Origin: Clostridiales bacterium oral taxon 876 str. F0540
Lineage (GTDB): Bacteria > Bacillota > Clostridia > Clostridiales > Clostridiaceae
DNA length: 64,000 nucleotides
Assembly (NCBI GenBank): GCA_000466585.1
Contig: KE993477.1
Span: 17,687 to 81,686, forward strand
Reading direction: 5' to 3'
Position 1 is the stretch's first letter. The number at the start of each line of letters is the position of its first letter. Both the position numbers and the translations under genes were made by a program. The notes beneath the pieces were generated by a model. That model saw nothing but the letters and a program-made list of their open reading frames with translations. It was not told the DNA's origin and ran no database searches. Positions 50,397-59,521 of this stretch are shown one piece after another.

Positions 50397-51215
50397 TTAC
50401 CACCCAAACTGAGAAAATGAAACATTATTTATATAATTATTTATTGCTCCTTTTACATAGTCCACCATATTATCAGGCAAAGCATTTATATTAAACCAAG
50501 CTAAATCATCACACTTGTGAGGTTCGTTATTTGAAATATTACCTGTCCATTCCTTACAGGCAAGGAAATAGTCAACTCTTTCATGGTCTTCACACTTTCG
50601 ATGCATAACTTGTACTATTTCAAGCTTGCTATCATCTATATCAATATTTATCTCTTCCTTTGCCTCTCTTATCATGGCATTAATGATAGTTTCGTCTCCA
50701 TCAACATGTCCTGCAGCTACACTGTAGCAACCGTCTCCGTACCCGGTATTGAATCTTCTCAGCAACAATATTTTATTATTCTTGATTAAAAACAAATGTA
50801 CAGCTACTATCATTGAAAATCGTTTGACGGGCTTTTTTCTGGCTTCAAGCTTCATATCCTCTAACCTTTTTTCTGCCGCCTCAATTGCCTCGATACCTGA
50901 TTTACAAAGTACATTTATTCCCTTTACGATTGTAACAATAGCAAATGCCTCTACCAATTCTTCCATAGTTAATCCTGCTTCTACAGCAGCTACGGCATGC
51001 GACTTTGCACCACTCGTTTCATCATCCAAGCTATCTAAAAGTGTAAAGATCAGTTCCCTAGTCTTTTTAGGTAAGTGTCCTCGCTGAACTGACTCACGCA
51101 TGAGCAAATATCCCTTAAGAGCCTCAGGAGAATATTTAGAAAGAGCTTCTGCAAAAGGCGGGTTCCACTTCAGCTCATTTTTATAATAGTTAAGTATATT
51201 TTCAAAATCATTCAT
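50397..51215 (-). CDS. Fusion of carboxymuconolactone-decarboxylase-like and Nudix domains
   Basis: A 272-residue two-domain protein. Residues 25-120 form a CMD/AhpD-like helical domain (KTRELIFTLLDSLDDET then GAKSHAVAAVEAGLTMEELVEAFAIV). The AhpD Cys pair is missing: only the His of the C-x-x-x-H motif is left (SHAV). Residues 135-265 form a Nudix domain with the box GHVDGDETIINAMIREAKEEINI, where REAKEE supplies the metal ligands. Fusion of these two folds is uncommon. Each half alone would be a small oxidoreductase-like or nucleotide-cleaving protein. The ATG has AAGGAT. It is followed by a GNAT gene upstream, 14 bases away. Confidence 0.85.
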   Translation of the reverse strand: MNDFENILNYYKNELKWNPPFAEALSKYSPEALKGYLLMRESVQRGHLPKKTRELIFTLLDSLDDETSGAKSHAVAAVEAGLTMEELVEAFAIVTIVKGINVLCKSGIEAIEAAEKRLEDMKLEARKKPVKRFSMIVAVHLFLIKNNKILLLRRFNTGYGDGCYSVAAGHVDGDETIINAMIREAKEEINIDIDDSKLEIVQVMHRKCEDHERVDYFLACKEWTGNISNNEPHKCDDLAWFNINALPDNMVDYVKGAINNYINNVSFSQFGW

Positions 51216-51229
51216 ATGTAAATCCTTTC

Positions 51230-52051
51230 TTATTTAACTCTAATAAGTAAATAGTCATCGTAATGTTCAAATCCCAATGCAGTATATGCTTTTACTGCAG
51301 GAATATTATTTTTTCTGACAGAAAGCGTGGGCACCTTGCCTTTAGCAATAATCCTTCTGCATAGTTCTGAGACTACTGCCTTACAATAGCCCTTTCCTCT
51401 TTCACTCTCAGGAGTATAAACGCTGCCAATCTGATTTATTTTAGGAGTATATGTTTGAATACATGCCTGAGACACCATTATCCCATTCTTTTCAGCTATA
51501 ATAAATTCCTCTTCTTCACCTCTTTGAGATAAGGTTTTCTTGATATCTTCCTTAGTTGTATTTTGTTTAAAGCCGTATACTCTTGCATTCATAACAAAAT
51601 CAACAACCTTCTCTGATATTACCTTGTCAGCCTCTATAAAATCCACTTCATCCAATATAAAGGGTTTAAAATTATTATTTATAAAGTAAGAGCTTTCATT
51701 ATAGGCCTGAATTTCTTTATAAGCTTTAATCAGTTCATACAAAGGCTTTACAACCTTTTGCATACCAATTAAAAATTCAAAGCTTCTCTCCTTCATAATA
51801 TCCGCAAATAAAGGTACCGCTTCTATGTCTTCATAATGTGGTATACAGCTTCCAAGATTATAAAAAGGCAGGATTCCTTTTAATATGTTATTCTTAAAAA
51901 AACCGTAATAATCTGCACATCTTCTTATGTCTTTTCTGTTATCTACTCCAAATTCCACTACATTTGCATATAAAAAAGATGTTTCAATTTCATTTCTAGC
52001 AAGATATTCCATAATAATGTCCTTATCAGCTTGTACAAGAAGTCTAACCAT
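51230..52051 (-). CDS. GNAT acetyltransferase with N-terminal extra domain
   Basis: A 273-residue protein. The N-terminal half (residues 1-135) is a GNAT-like or DUF-type domain without a clear motif; the C-terminal half is a complete GNAT domain with SVYTPESERGKGYCKAVVSEL near residue 213 (R-G-K-G loop) and RKNNIPAVKAYTALGFEHYDDY at the end. Two-domain GNATs of this layout are common in clostridia. The ATG at 52051 has GGAG eight bases before it. It is upstream of the CMD-Nudix gene with 14 bases between, so the two are co-transcribed. Substrate unknown. Confidence 0.87.
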   Translation of the reverse strand: MVRLLVQADKDIIMEYLARNEIETSFLYANVVEFGVDNRKDIRRCADYYGFFKNNILKGILPFYNLGSCIPHYEDIEAVPLFADIMKERSFEFLIGMQKVVKPLYELIKAYKEIQAYNESSYFINNNFKPFILDEVDFIEADKVISEKVVDFVMNARVYGFKQNTTKEDIKKTLSQRGEEEEFIIAEKNGIMVSQACIQTYTPKINQIGSVYTPESERGKGYCKAVVSELCRRIIAKGKVPTLSVRKNNIPAVKAYTALGFEHYDDYLLIRVK

Positions 52052-52222
52052 TGATATCACTCCCTTTGATTTTCAGCGTTATATACTATTATTTATCAGT
52101 TCTGATTCTTCAAAATTAAACCTGCCGATTAGTATATTTTTCATAAGATTTTAATTCTTTTATTTTACAAATAATCCATAAATATATTATATACCTTACT
52201 CTTATATAAAAACATAAAAAAA

Positions 52223-52239
52223 TCACCCATAAAGGGTGA
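52223..52239 (-). terminator. Terminator of the AIM24-like gene
   Basis: A 6-bp stem (TCACCC and GGGTGA, 5-nt loop) followed on the minus strand by seven T residues, 55 bases after the AIM24-like gene stop codon. Confidence 0.75.
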
Positions 52240-52293
52240 GCAGATGCATTTATTGATTTTTACTTCATTTTATATCTTTAGAATTAACTCTGT

Positions 52294-53049
52294 CTATCTC
52301 ACAGGAGCCATTAATATTCTTCCTGTTCCACGGTATACATTAACTAATCCTTCACCTGAAACTGCAGAGCCAATGAGACTCTTACTGGATTTTTCAACTC
52401 TAAAATCAAGTGTATCAGACCATGCAATAGCATAATTTCCATCAATTCTAACTTCGTCATTTTGAAGCACAAATTCTATAAGTTCATTTCTTGGTACAGG
52501 GCTTTCAAGTACAGCAGTCCCCGAGCCTCTAAGACACAGGTTAAATAGGCCCTCATTTCCAAGCACTGCTGATGAAAGATTAGTTCTTGCTACAACCTTT
52601 TGCTGTATCCTTGATTCGCAGGCAAGAAAAAGTCCGTCATCCAGCACTATTCCCCCCCAGTCTGAAACCTCTTCGAGAAGTATATGCTTATAGGTAGGTT
52701 CCAGCATAAGCATACCTGTTCCTTGATATTTAGGTTTAATAGCAGATTCCTTTGTCATCTTCGAGGATAATGCTTTCCCAAACAAATCACCTAGTCCTTT
52801 AACGTCTGCAGCCATGGTTACAGCTCCGGCTGTCCACTGCATTGCTCCGGCACTAATAGTATAAGCATTGCCCTTTAATTCAATTAAAACCTGTCTTTTT
52901 CTGATATTCATTTCTGAAGCAAAGTATGCATTTATAGCACTTGCAGAATCCACGCTTAAGTCCTTCTTATATTCAAGAACCTTAACATCTCCCCTGGATT
53001 CAACAATCTCTAGATTCTTATTTTCAAAAAGATTTTTACAGGTTATCAT
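52294..53049 (-). CDS. AIM24-family protein
   Basis: A 251-residue protein of the AIM24/TspO-associated double beta-helix family. VLIELKGNAYTISAGAMQWTAG near residue 55-77, a central LLEEVSDWGGIVLDDGLFLACE and the late NLCLRGSGTAVLESPVPRNELIEF match the family, which forms a trefoil-like fold. In yeast mitochondria Aim24 is linked to inner-membrane organisation; bacterial members have no defined role. The ATG has GGATGTG, a moderate site. It is alone, with a terminator downstream. Confidence 0.85.
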   Translation of the reverse strand: MITCKNLFENKNLEIVESRGDVKVLEYKKDLSVDSASAINAYFASEMNIRKRQVLIELKGNAYTISAGAMQWTAGAVTMAADVKGLGDLFGKALSSKMTKESAIKPKYQGTGMLMLEPTYKHILLEEVSDWGGIVLDDGLFLACESRIQQKVVARTNLSSAVLGNEGLFNLCLRGSGTAVLESPVPRNELIEFVLQNDEVRIDGNYAIAWSDTLDFRVEKSSKSLIGSAVSGEGLVNVYRGTGRILMAPVR

Positions 53050-53098
53050 CTTATATTCACATCCTTTATATGTGCTATTTCTATATATCTTTATTCAA

Positions 53099-53126
53099 TC
53101 AAGGCTAAATTTATGTAAAGCCTTGA
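53099..53126 (-). terminator. Hairpin after the RimJ-type GNAT gene
   Basis: An 8-bp stem (TCAAGGCT and AGCCTTGA, 12-nt loop) shortly after the GNAT gene stop. The T tract is poor, so termination strength is doubtful. Confidence 0.45.
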
Positions 53127-53144
53127 AAATCAAAGCTTGTCCTT

Positions 53145-53687
53145 TTACTTAGTCTTAAGCTTGCCGAAAATCAGCTTGTCATAGTATCTTCCTTCAATAA
53201 AATCATTGTCCTTTAGTCTTCCCTCTAATTCGAACCCATTCTTTTCAAGTACTCTTGCAGAACCGATATTTGCATGTATTACATTAGCATATAATTTGTG
53301 GAGGCCTAATACCTGAAATGAAAAATCATTCATCAGATGAGCTGTTTCAGTGCCGTAGCCTTTTCCCCAAAAGCTCTTATCAAAAACATATCCTATCTCT
53401 GCATGCTTTGCATTATGATCAAAGTTAAAAATCATTGCAGTTCCTATAATTTTGTCAGTAGATTTAAGAGCAACGGAAGCATATAAATGAGTCCCTGCTT
53501 CTTCACGCCTGAGCATTTCTTCTATATAATCTCGAGTCTCCTTTAGTTCTTTCATTAGTCTCCAGCCTATAAACCGAGAAACATCTTCATCTGAAGCATA
53601 GTTATGCACCTCTTGCGCATCGTTTACATCCAGCTGTTTAAAATAAATATTTTCTCCTTTTAGACTATGAAATAAGTTTATCTCCAT
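53145..53687 (-). CDS. GNAT acetyltransferase, RimJ/RimL type
   Basis: A 180-residue RimJ/RimL-like N-acetyltransferase. NIYFKQLDVNDAQEVHNYASDEDVSRF-type start (residues 14-40, in parts), AEIGYVFDKSFWGKGYGTETAHLM near 98-120 and HANIGSARVLEKNGFELEGR near 138 are clear. The ATG has a GGGGG-like site. It is separated from the PBP gene upstream by 102 bases that contain a strong terminator, so it has its own promoter. Substrate unknown. Confidence 0.9.
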   Translation of the reverse strand: MEINLFHSLKGENIYFKQLDVNDAQEVHNYASDEDVSRFIGWRLMKELKETRDYIEEMLRREEAGTHLYASVALKSTDKIIGTAMIFNFDHNAKHAEIGYVFDKSFWGKGYGTETAHLMNDFSFQVLGLHKLYANVIHANIGSARVLEKNGFELEGRLKDNDFIEGRYYDKLIFGKLKTK

Positions 53688-53719
53688 CTTTAATCCCCCT
53701 AAAACTTAAATTTGATTTA

Positions 53720-53756
53720 AAGCCTTATATCCAATGTATCAATGGATATAAGGCTT
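53720..53756 (-). terminator. Terminator of the penicillin-binding protein gene
   Basis: A perfect 13-bp stem (AAGCCTTATATCC and GGATATAAGGCTT, 11-nt loop), 34 bases after the PBP stop codon on the minus strand, followed there by TTTAAATC. Confidence 0.7.
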
Positions 53757-53789
53757 GTCTTTACTAAATAGCATTTTAAATTGTGTCCT

Positions 53790-55574
53790 TTATTTTTTCT
53801 TTTGATTATCCGGACTAATATTCATTATAGTAAATAGTTCAGTAAACAGCTTTTGTGCCGCAGGAACTGCGGTTTGAGCTGCATAGAATTTATCAGGGCT
53901 TGGTTCCTTAACTGTAACAATCAAAGTAACCTTTGGATTATTAGCAGGAGCCATTCCTGCAAAGGAAGCTATGTACTTTCCTTCTTCATATCTTCCTGTT
54001 TCAGGATTAACCTTGTTTGCTGTTCCTGTCTTTCCTGCAATATGATATCCTTCCATAAAGGTTGCTGTCGCTGTTCCTTTGTTAACAACCTCTTCTAGAT
54101 AAGTTCTTAGCTGAGCTGCCTTATCGCTGTCCATTATACTTTTTTCTCCCAGATTATCATACTTACTATCTACAACTTTCTTATCGTCAACCTGATGAGA
54201 AATCTCTTTCATAACATGAGGTCTTATCCATGTGCCACCGTTAGCAACCGCATTAAAGGCTGCAAGATATTGCACTTGTGTAAGTGCAATACCTTGTCCA
54301 TAAGACATCGTTGCAAGCTCTACAGGCCCAATATCCTTAAGCTGCTTCATTATTCCGGTACTCTCACCGGGGAGATCTACACCGGTTTTTTGTCCAAAAC
54401 CTGCATTTGAAGCAAAGCTATAAAGCTTTTCTTTTCCTATCTTCTGTCCAAGCTGAATAAAGCCCACATTATCCGAGAACCTAAGTATTCCGGCTAAATC
54501 CAAGATACCATTAACCTCTTGCTGGTCATTGTATAAGGTTCTGTTTGCAACCTTTATACTGCCTGTACTGTTAAAACGATCCTTCTCTGTAACAGAACCC
54601 GTTTGAAGTCCTGCTGCAGCAGTCATTACCTTAAAAATTGATCCCGGCTCAAACACATCGCTTACAGCACCATTTTTCCAAGCTTCCTGAATTTGCTCAC
54701 TTGTCTTTCCTGCTTTATTAGGATTATTAAGATCATAGGATGGAGTATTAACCATTCCTAAAATCTCGCCGTTAGTTGGATCCATAATTGTTATGCTTAC
54801 TGACTTAGCACTATTTTCTTTTAGGGTTTCGTTCGCCACTCTTTCTGCAAGCATCTGAATTTTTGTATCTATTGTTAAGGTTAGGTCATTTCCATTAACA
54901 GGCTGCTTTGTAATGAACTCAGTATCAGGCAATTCATTATCTGTTCTGTCTGCTTCAAGTATCTTACTGCCTGACTCACCATCAAGCTCCTTGTTATAAA
55001 ATTGCTCTACTCCATTAATCCCTTTTCCGGAACCATCAGTATGTCCAATAACATGAGATAAAAAGCTTCCGTTTGGATACATTCTAGTCTCATCTTGAGA
55101 AAGCATTAATCCGCTGTATTTAAGATTTCTTACAGCATCTGCCGATTTTTTCTCCACCTGTCTTTTTAAGGATACGAATTGAAGAGGCTCGCCTTTATCA
55201 TCCTTGCTGTCAAATATTTTTTGCATCTTGCTTATATCTATATCCAGAGCCTTTGATAAGTTGCTTACTGCCAGGTCCTCCGGAATATTTTTTTTTGATA
55301 AATAGGTTTTAAGTACCTTTAGGTCAGCATCCACTCTATAAACATCTACACTTGTCGCAAGCACAAAACCATTTCTATCCTGAATAACTCCCCTTTTAGG
55401 AGCTATATCTATGGTTTTGGTCCACTGATCTGTTGCCAATTGCTTATATACAGCGCCTTTAACACTCATCACGTATATAAGCCTGCCCTCTAAAGCAACA
55501 AACAGAATCAAAATTACCGCCCATATAAATTTAAATCTGCCTTTGTTACGCTTTTCCTTCTTCAACTTTCTCAC
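53790..55574 (-). CDS. Class B penicillin-binding protein (FtsI/SpoVD/PbpA type)
   Basis: A 594-residue class B transpeptidase. A single membrane anchor lies at residues 13-34 after a basic tail, then the dimerisation domain (about 50-230; IAPKRGVIQDRNG motif) and the transpeptidase domain. The catalytic motifs are SIFK (SxxK, in PGSIFKV near residue 310), SDN (SxN, near 367) and KTGTA near 513. No PASTA domain is present, which favours an FtsI/PBP2b-type enzyme over SpoVD. It makes peptidoglycan cross-links at the membrane surface. It is monocistronic, closed by a strong terminator. Whether it acts in division, elongation or sporulation cannot be decided. Confidence 0.92.
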   Translation of the reverse strand: MRKLKKEKRNKGRFKFIWAVILILFVALEGRLIYVMSVKGAVYKQLATDQWTKTIDIAPKRGVIQDRNGFVLATSVDVYRVDADLKVLKTYLSKKNIPEDLAVSNLSKALDIDISKMQKIFDSKDDKGEPLQFVSLKRQVEKKSADAVRNLKYSGLMLSQDETRMYPNGSFLSHVIGHTDGSGKGINGVEQFYNKELDGESGSKILEADRTDNELPDTEFITKQPVNGNDLTLTIDTKIQMLAERVANETLKENSAKSVSITIMDPTNGEILGMVNTPSYDLNNPNKAGKTSEQIQEAWKNGAVSDVFEPGSIFKVMTAAAGLQTGSVTEKDRFNSTGSIKVANRTLYNDQQEVNGILDLAGILRFSDNVGFIQLGQKIGKEKLYSFASNAGFGQKTGVDLPGESTGIMKQLKDIGPVELATMSYGQGIALTQVQYLAAFNAVANGGTWIRPHVMKEISHQVDDKKVVDSKYDNLGEKSIMDSDKAAQLRTYLEEVVNKGTATATFMEGYHIAGKTGTANKVNPETGRYEEGKYIASFAGMAPANNPKVTLIVTVKEPSPDKFYAAQTAVPAAQKLFTELFTIMNISPDNQKKK

Positions 55575-55813
55575 CAGCCTGCCTTGTCCATTTTATATAA
55601 TATTATCATATTTTAAGGAGTATGTGTGAAATTTTGAATTATTTTTCAAACACAATCATATATTATAATTTTGAAGTTTTTATTACTTGTTTTTATTGTT
55701 TGATTTCCAAGCTCTTACCAAAAAACTCTTTTCTTTCTTAACTTGTCGCATAATTTCTGTAGTGCTATAATACACAACATAATAGATTCTTTGGAAAACT
55801 GTGGAGGATTTGT

Positions 55814-56200
55814 ATGAAAACAATAGAAGTCGCAGCAGCCATTATAAAACATAACGATAAAATTTTAGTTACTCGCCGCAGCTATGGTGAATTTATTGAT
55901 ATGTGGGAATTCCCGGGAGGAAAAATAGAACCTTCTGAAACAAGGGAAGAGGCCCTTATCCGTGAAATTAAAGAAGAATTAGAAGTTAATATTAGTATAT
56001 TAGATTACTTAACTACCATTGAGTATGATTACCCAGCTTTTCATCTTATAATGCACTGTTTTATATGCAGCATATGCAGTGGTGAATTGCACTTAAATGC
56101 TCATAACCAAGCCAAATGGATAACTTGTGATCGGATGGACGATCTTAACTGGGTACCGGCAGATATTTCGGTGGCTAAAATGCTAAAGAAAGTATATTAA
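55814..56200 (+). CDS. MutT-type Nudix (d)NTP pyrophosphohydrolase
   Basis: A 128-residue Nudix protein. The box GGKIEPSETREEALIREIKEEL (in two parts, residues 36-57) is complete, with EWEFPGG before it and typical WITCDRMDDLNWVPADISVA at the C terminus. This matches MutT/CTP-pyrophosphohydrolase proteins that clean oxidised nucleotides from the pool. The ATG has a GGAGGA site. It is followed by the YjbQ-family gene 16 bases downstream, so the two are one operon. Confidence 0.92.
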   Translation: MKTIEVAAAIIKHNDKILVTRRSYGEFIDMWEFPGGKIEPSETREEALIREIKEELEVNISILDYLTTIEYDYPAFHLIMHCFICSICSGELHLNAHNQAKWITCDRMDDLNWVPADISVAKMLKKVY

Positions 56201-56216
56201 TAGGAGTGAGGTTTAT

Positions 56217-56606
56217 ATGGAATATAAAGTTAAAACCACTAAGGCTCAGGAATTTATAAATATTACGTCTATTGTAAAAGAAGAAGTATCTAAAAAGAAA
56301 ATAACTGATGGAATTGCAGTTGTGTTTATTCCCCATACAACAGCCGGAGTTACAATAAATGAAAATGCTGACCCTGATGTGGTATTTGATATGCTGTCAG
56401 ACTTAAATAGAGTTTTTCCCGAAAGGAAGGAACATAGGCACTTTGAAGGAAACTCACATGCTCATATAAAGGCTTCCTTATGTGGTTCCTCAGTAACAGT
56501 AATAATTGAAAACGGAAAGCTTAAGCTTGGAACCTGGCAGGGCATCTACTTTTGTGAGTTTGACGGGCCTAGAAATAGAAGTGTTTATGTTAAGGTTATT
56601 GTTTGA
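56217..56606 (+). CDS. YjbQ-family protein (secondary thiamine-phosphate-synthase enzyme)
   Basis: A 129-residue trimeric-fold protein of the YjbQ/UPF0047 family. The active-site region is FIPHTTAGVTINENADPDV near residue 41 (conserved His and Asn), with RHFEGNSHAHIKASLCGSS near 77 and LGTWQGIYFCEFDGPRNR near 102. YjbQ members show weak thiamine-phosphate synthase activity in vitro, but the natural role is not settled. It is co-transcribed with the MutT-type gene. No riboswitch is seen upstream of the pair. Confidence 0.9.
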   Translation: MEYKVKTTKAQEFINITSIVKEEVSKKKITDGIAVVFIPHTTAGVTINENADPDVVFDMLSDLNRVFPERKEHRHFEGNSHAHIKASLCGSSVTVIIENGKLKLGTWQGIYFCEFDGPRNRSVYVKVIV

Positions 56607-56758
56607 ACTGCAATTGTCTAATATAATTAATTATGGATAATTATTGCATGTAGGCGGAATTAAACTGTTATCGCTTATTACATACAAATAAATTAGAATG
56701 TTTTAAAAAGATAACTACTTTTCACTTTAAGCATAAAAATAAGTTAACTCTAAAAAAA

Positions 56759-56798
56759 GTCTGCTGCATTGGCATATTTTTATGCTAATGCGGCAGAC
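56759..56798 (-). terminator. Terminator of the XRE regulator gene
   Basis: An 18-bp stem with two mismatches or G-U pairs (GTCTGCTGCATTGGCATA and TATGCTAATGCGGCAGAC) followed on the minus strand by seven T residues. It ends the XRE gene at 56826 and faces the convergent YjbQ gene. Confidence 0.85.
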
Positions 56799-56825
56799 CA
56801 AGTTTGACCTCTTAAGTTAATTTAA

Positions 56826-57503
56826 TTATAAAACAATTCCTCCATGAAATATACATTCATAAACTTTTCTATTATTAAAGTATATTTCTTCATATCCATT
56901 AAACCATTTAAACTCACCATGAACAATGCAATGATATTTATAGTCTCCTTTTTGATATACCATAGGACCTCTATATGGATTATCTTTTGTTACAGCTGAA
57001 AGCACTTCCTTTAAAAAACTTCCTGAAAAGGCTTCATCAATAACTTTTCCTGAGTAATTCATAGCCCAAATTGGTTTGTTATCAACCCATATAGCCTCTT
57101 CACCAATAAAATTTTCACTTCCAAGGTAAGTATCAATATATTTCAAGTTATCTTCACAATATATTAAATCATGTGAATTAGGTCTTGATGCCTGTGTTTC
57201 TTTTCCGCATCCGGCATAAGTGGATCTTTTCGCTATGCATAAAAAATTTATTATATCCTCATTTATTCCATTGAAGTTTTTAGTTTCGCTTTTATTGCAT
57301 TCATCTTTAATATCTTTTAATAATTTATCTATACTTACTCCAAATATACCACTTAAATCAATTAATTTATCTACTTCTGGATAATTATTGCCTGCTTCCC
57401 ACTTAGCAACAGATTGTCTTGATACTCCCATGATATCTGCTAGTTTTTCTTGGGATAGTCCTTTTGATTTCCTTAATTCTTGTATTTTTTCATTAAACTT
57501 CAC
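56826..57503 (-). CDS. XRE-family regulator with DUF5680 domain
   Basis: A 225-residue protein. Residues 2-60 are a Cro/C1-type HTH (EKIQELRKSKGLSQEKLADIMGVS then VAKWEAGNNYPEVDKLI), and about 75-225 are a DUF5680 domain (LCIAKRSTYAGCGKETQ, HDLIYCEDNLKYIDTYLG and YKYHCIVHGEFKWFNGYEEIY). DUF5680 is a putative ligand-sensing module in Firmicutes, unproven. The GTG at 57503 has AGAGGTGG just upstream. It is monocistronic. Its targets are unknown. Confidence 0.87.
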   Translation of the reverse strand: MKFNEKIQELRKSKGLSQEKLADIMGVSRQSVAKWEAGNNYPEVDKLIDLSGIFGVSIDKLLKDIKDECNKSETKNFNGINEDIINFLCIAKRSTYAGCGKETQASRPNSHDLIYCEDNLKYIDTYLGSENFIGEEAIWVDNKPIWAMNYSGKVIDEAFSGSFLKEVLSAVTKDNPYRGPMVYQKGDYKYHCIVHGEFKWFNGYEEIYFNNRKVYECIFHGGIVL

Positions 57504-57601
57504 TATTACCACCTCTATATTAAGCTTAACAGCTTAATCCTTTACTATCTACCAATTAAATCTAACAGTTTTGACAACTAAGAGTTGCTACTTTTTCAAG
57601 G

Positions 57602-58651
57602 CTAGCTATCCAAATACTGATACATATCCATTGGAATTCTGTCAATAACTTCTCTTTCAATTATATAATGAATGTAATTACCTTCTCTTTTTTTACGAAG
57701 TATGCCAGCTTCATACATAAGCTTCAAGTGTTTTGATATCCCAGCCTCTGTCATAGCTAAATCCTTTGCTATAGCTTGAGTGCTGTTAATTTTCTTATAA
57801 ATACATCTTAAAATTTTAAGCCTAGTCTCATCACCTAGAGATTTCATGGTTATAAATAGGTCTAATGGCACCTCTTCTGCTGATTTTTCTAGGTTTACCC
57901 TTATAGTAAATTGAATACTTTTCCCTTCTTCTATATCAATAAGCAAATGCGGATCTATAAAGCTGCTTATAGTTATATATACCTTATTTATAGAACTATA
58001 AGGTACAGTGAATAAAGTGTATTTATGAAAAAGAAAAGCCTTGTCCGTAGCCTCAATTCTCGTATGAATCTTTGGAGCATATTCTTTAAGGCCTATATCT
58101 TCACATAATGCTGCTTCTTTTTTTAGCTTTCTAACAAGAAGGGGTTCAATAAACCTAAGTTCTCTTTCAAAGTGAAGGTAATAGTATTTTTTGAGACAAG
58201 CGATAAATCTTCTCTTAAAACCTTCAGGATTATTAAAAATTCTCGCCTGCACTTCGCTTATTTTTGAAAAATCACCTTTATAGGAAGCTTTTTTGATACA
58301 CCTTTCAACTTCTTCTCTGCTTAAGCTTTGTCTTAAAATTATATATACAAACTCTACAATATCCATTTCAGCTATACAGTCTAATGAATCAATTACATCC
58401 AAGTCGTTAGCTCTATAAACAATATTCTTAAAGTCCATAGCAGTTAGCCACTCATAATAGTTATTTCCAAAATACATTATTTCTTCGTATAAATCTTCAT
58501 CCATTTTTTCCTTTATATCTCTATACCAATTAAGCCTGCTCAAATGATGCTCCGGCTTTGTTATTACATGAAGACTGCATAGCATTTCAAAGTATGGAGA
58601 ATATATAAACTCTATATTCCAATTAAATTCGCTGTAATCATAAAGCTTCAT
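57602..58651 (-). CDS. DUF5937/ArsR-type regulator of the ABC exporter
   Basis: A 349-residue protein. The N-terminal 260 residues form a DUF5937-like helical domain; the C-terminal part (about 265-345) is an ArsR winged helix (MKSLGDETRLKILRCIYKK, then STQAIAKDLAMTEAGISKHLKLM and LRKKREGNYIHYII). It is the last gene of the 61329-57602 operon, 52 bases after the second permease gene, and so the best candidate to sense the transported compound and repress the operon. The metal or drug bound is unknown. Confidence 0.87.
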   Translation of the reverse strand: MKLYDYSEFNWNIEFIYSPYFEMLCSLHVITKPEHHLSRLNWYRDIKEKMDEDLYEEIMYFGNNYYEWLTAMDFKNIVYRANDLDVIDSLDCIAEMDIVEFVYIILRQSLSREEVERCIKKASYKGDFSKISEVQARIFNNPEGFKRRFIACLKKYYYLHFERELRFIEPLLVRKLKKEAALCEDIGLKEYAPKIHTRIEATDKAFLFHKYTLFTVPYSSINKVYITISSFIDPHLLIDIEEGKSIQFTIRVNLEKSAEEVPLDLFITMKSLGDETRLKILRCIYKKINSTQAIAKDLAMTEAGISKHLKLMYEAGILRKKREGNYIHYIIEREVIDRIPMDMYQYLDS

Positions 58652-58703
58652 AATATCTTCCTTTTACAAAAACTTACTTTAGAATTATTATAACATAGTT
58701 GCT

Positions 58704-59519
58704 CTAAAACAAGGACATGCTCCCTGTTTCCTTAGCGTGAGCTTCCCCGGTTTTAAGAAAGAATATAGTTAATGAAAGCATTATACTTCCTATGATAATA
58801 CTAGCTAATATGAAGCTTCTTAATTCATAAATACTCTCAGAATTAAGAAGTGCCCTTCTAAGAAATTCTGCAACATAGGTTAAGGGAAAAACATAACTTA
58901 TCCCTTTGGCCCAAAGCGGAAACACTGCTGTAGGAACTTTAATTCCTGCAAAGATTTCCATTGGCTCCTCTAATATTGTGAAAAGGAAACCTGTATCTCT
59001 AGAATATAAAAACAGTGAATTTAAAAGCATTCCCCACAGCAAGGAAAGTACTATTACAAGCATAATTCCAAACAAAGCTGAAGCAATATTAGCATTAAAA
59101 GCATTACCTTTTATATATAAAATAACTCCAGAAAATACTACAAATAGCCACACACTTTCAAAAACAGAAGAAATTGCATTCCCTAAAACAAAAGCAAGCC
59201 TGTTTCCCGGAGTTAAATAGATAAGTTCAAGGGTACCAAAAATTCTCTCAGAAGAAAACCTCCAGGCTGACTGAACTAGAGATCTGAAAAAACTCATAGA
59301 AACATAACCAATTAAAACAAATAAAATAACATTTGAGCTATTCAAATAAGTTATATGGTTTCTAATCTTATCCATATTAAAGGGCTTATATCCATAATAT
59401 GTTGACAAGAAAACAAGCATAGGCCAAAAAAACAAGGAAATATATATGGATTTATTATGAAAATAATTCTTATGTTGCTTGACCATTTCGGCTCTTACAA
59501 CCTTAAAAAAATATATCAT
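58704..59519 (-). CDS. ABC-2 type permease, second of a pair
   Basis: A 271-residue membrane protein with six hydrophobic helices. The cytoplasmic loop SERIFGTLELIYLTPGN near residue 94-110 is the ABC-2 coupling element (E-x-G-T-x-E/D-x-L-x-x-x-P). It begins two bases after the ATPase gene stop, so it is translationally coupled. With the 60517-61329 permease it should form a heterodimer. Substrate unknown; lantibiotic-like peptides or drugs are usual. Confidence 0.9.
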   Translation of the reverse strand: MIYFFKVVRAEMVKQHKNYFHNKSIYISLFFWPMLVFLSTYYGYKPFNMDKIRNHITYLNSSNVILFVLIGYVSMSFFRSLVQSAWRFSSERIFGTLELIYLTPGNRLAFVLGNAISSVFESVWLFVVFSGVILYIKGNAFNANIASALFGIMLVIVLSLLWGMLLNSLFLYSRDTGFLFTILEEPMEIFAGIKVPTAVFPLWAKGISYVFPLTYVAEFLRRALLNSESIYELRSFILASIIIGSIMLSLTIFFLKTGEAHAKETGSMSLF

Positions 59520-59521
59520 TA

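Noticed and set aside
53853..54410. Cys-rich open frames on the plus strand within the penicillin-binding protein gene
   Set aside because: They are antisense shadows of a well-supported gene and have no site or family match.
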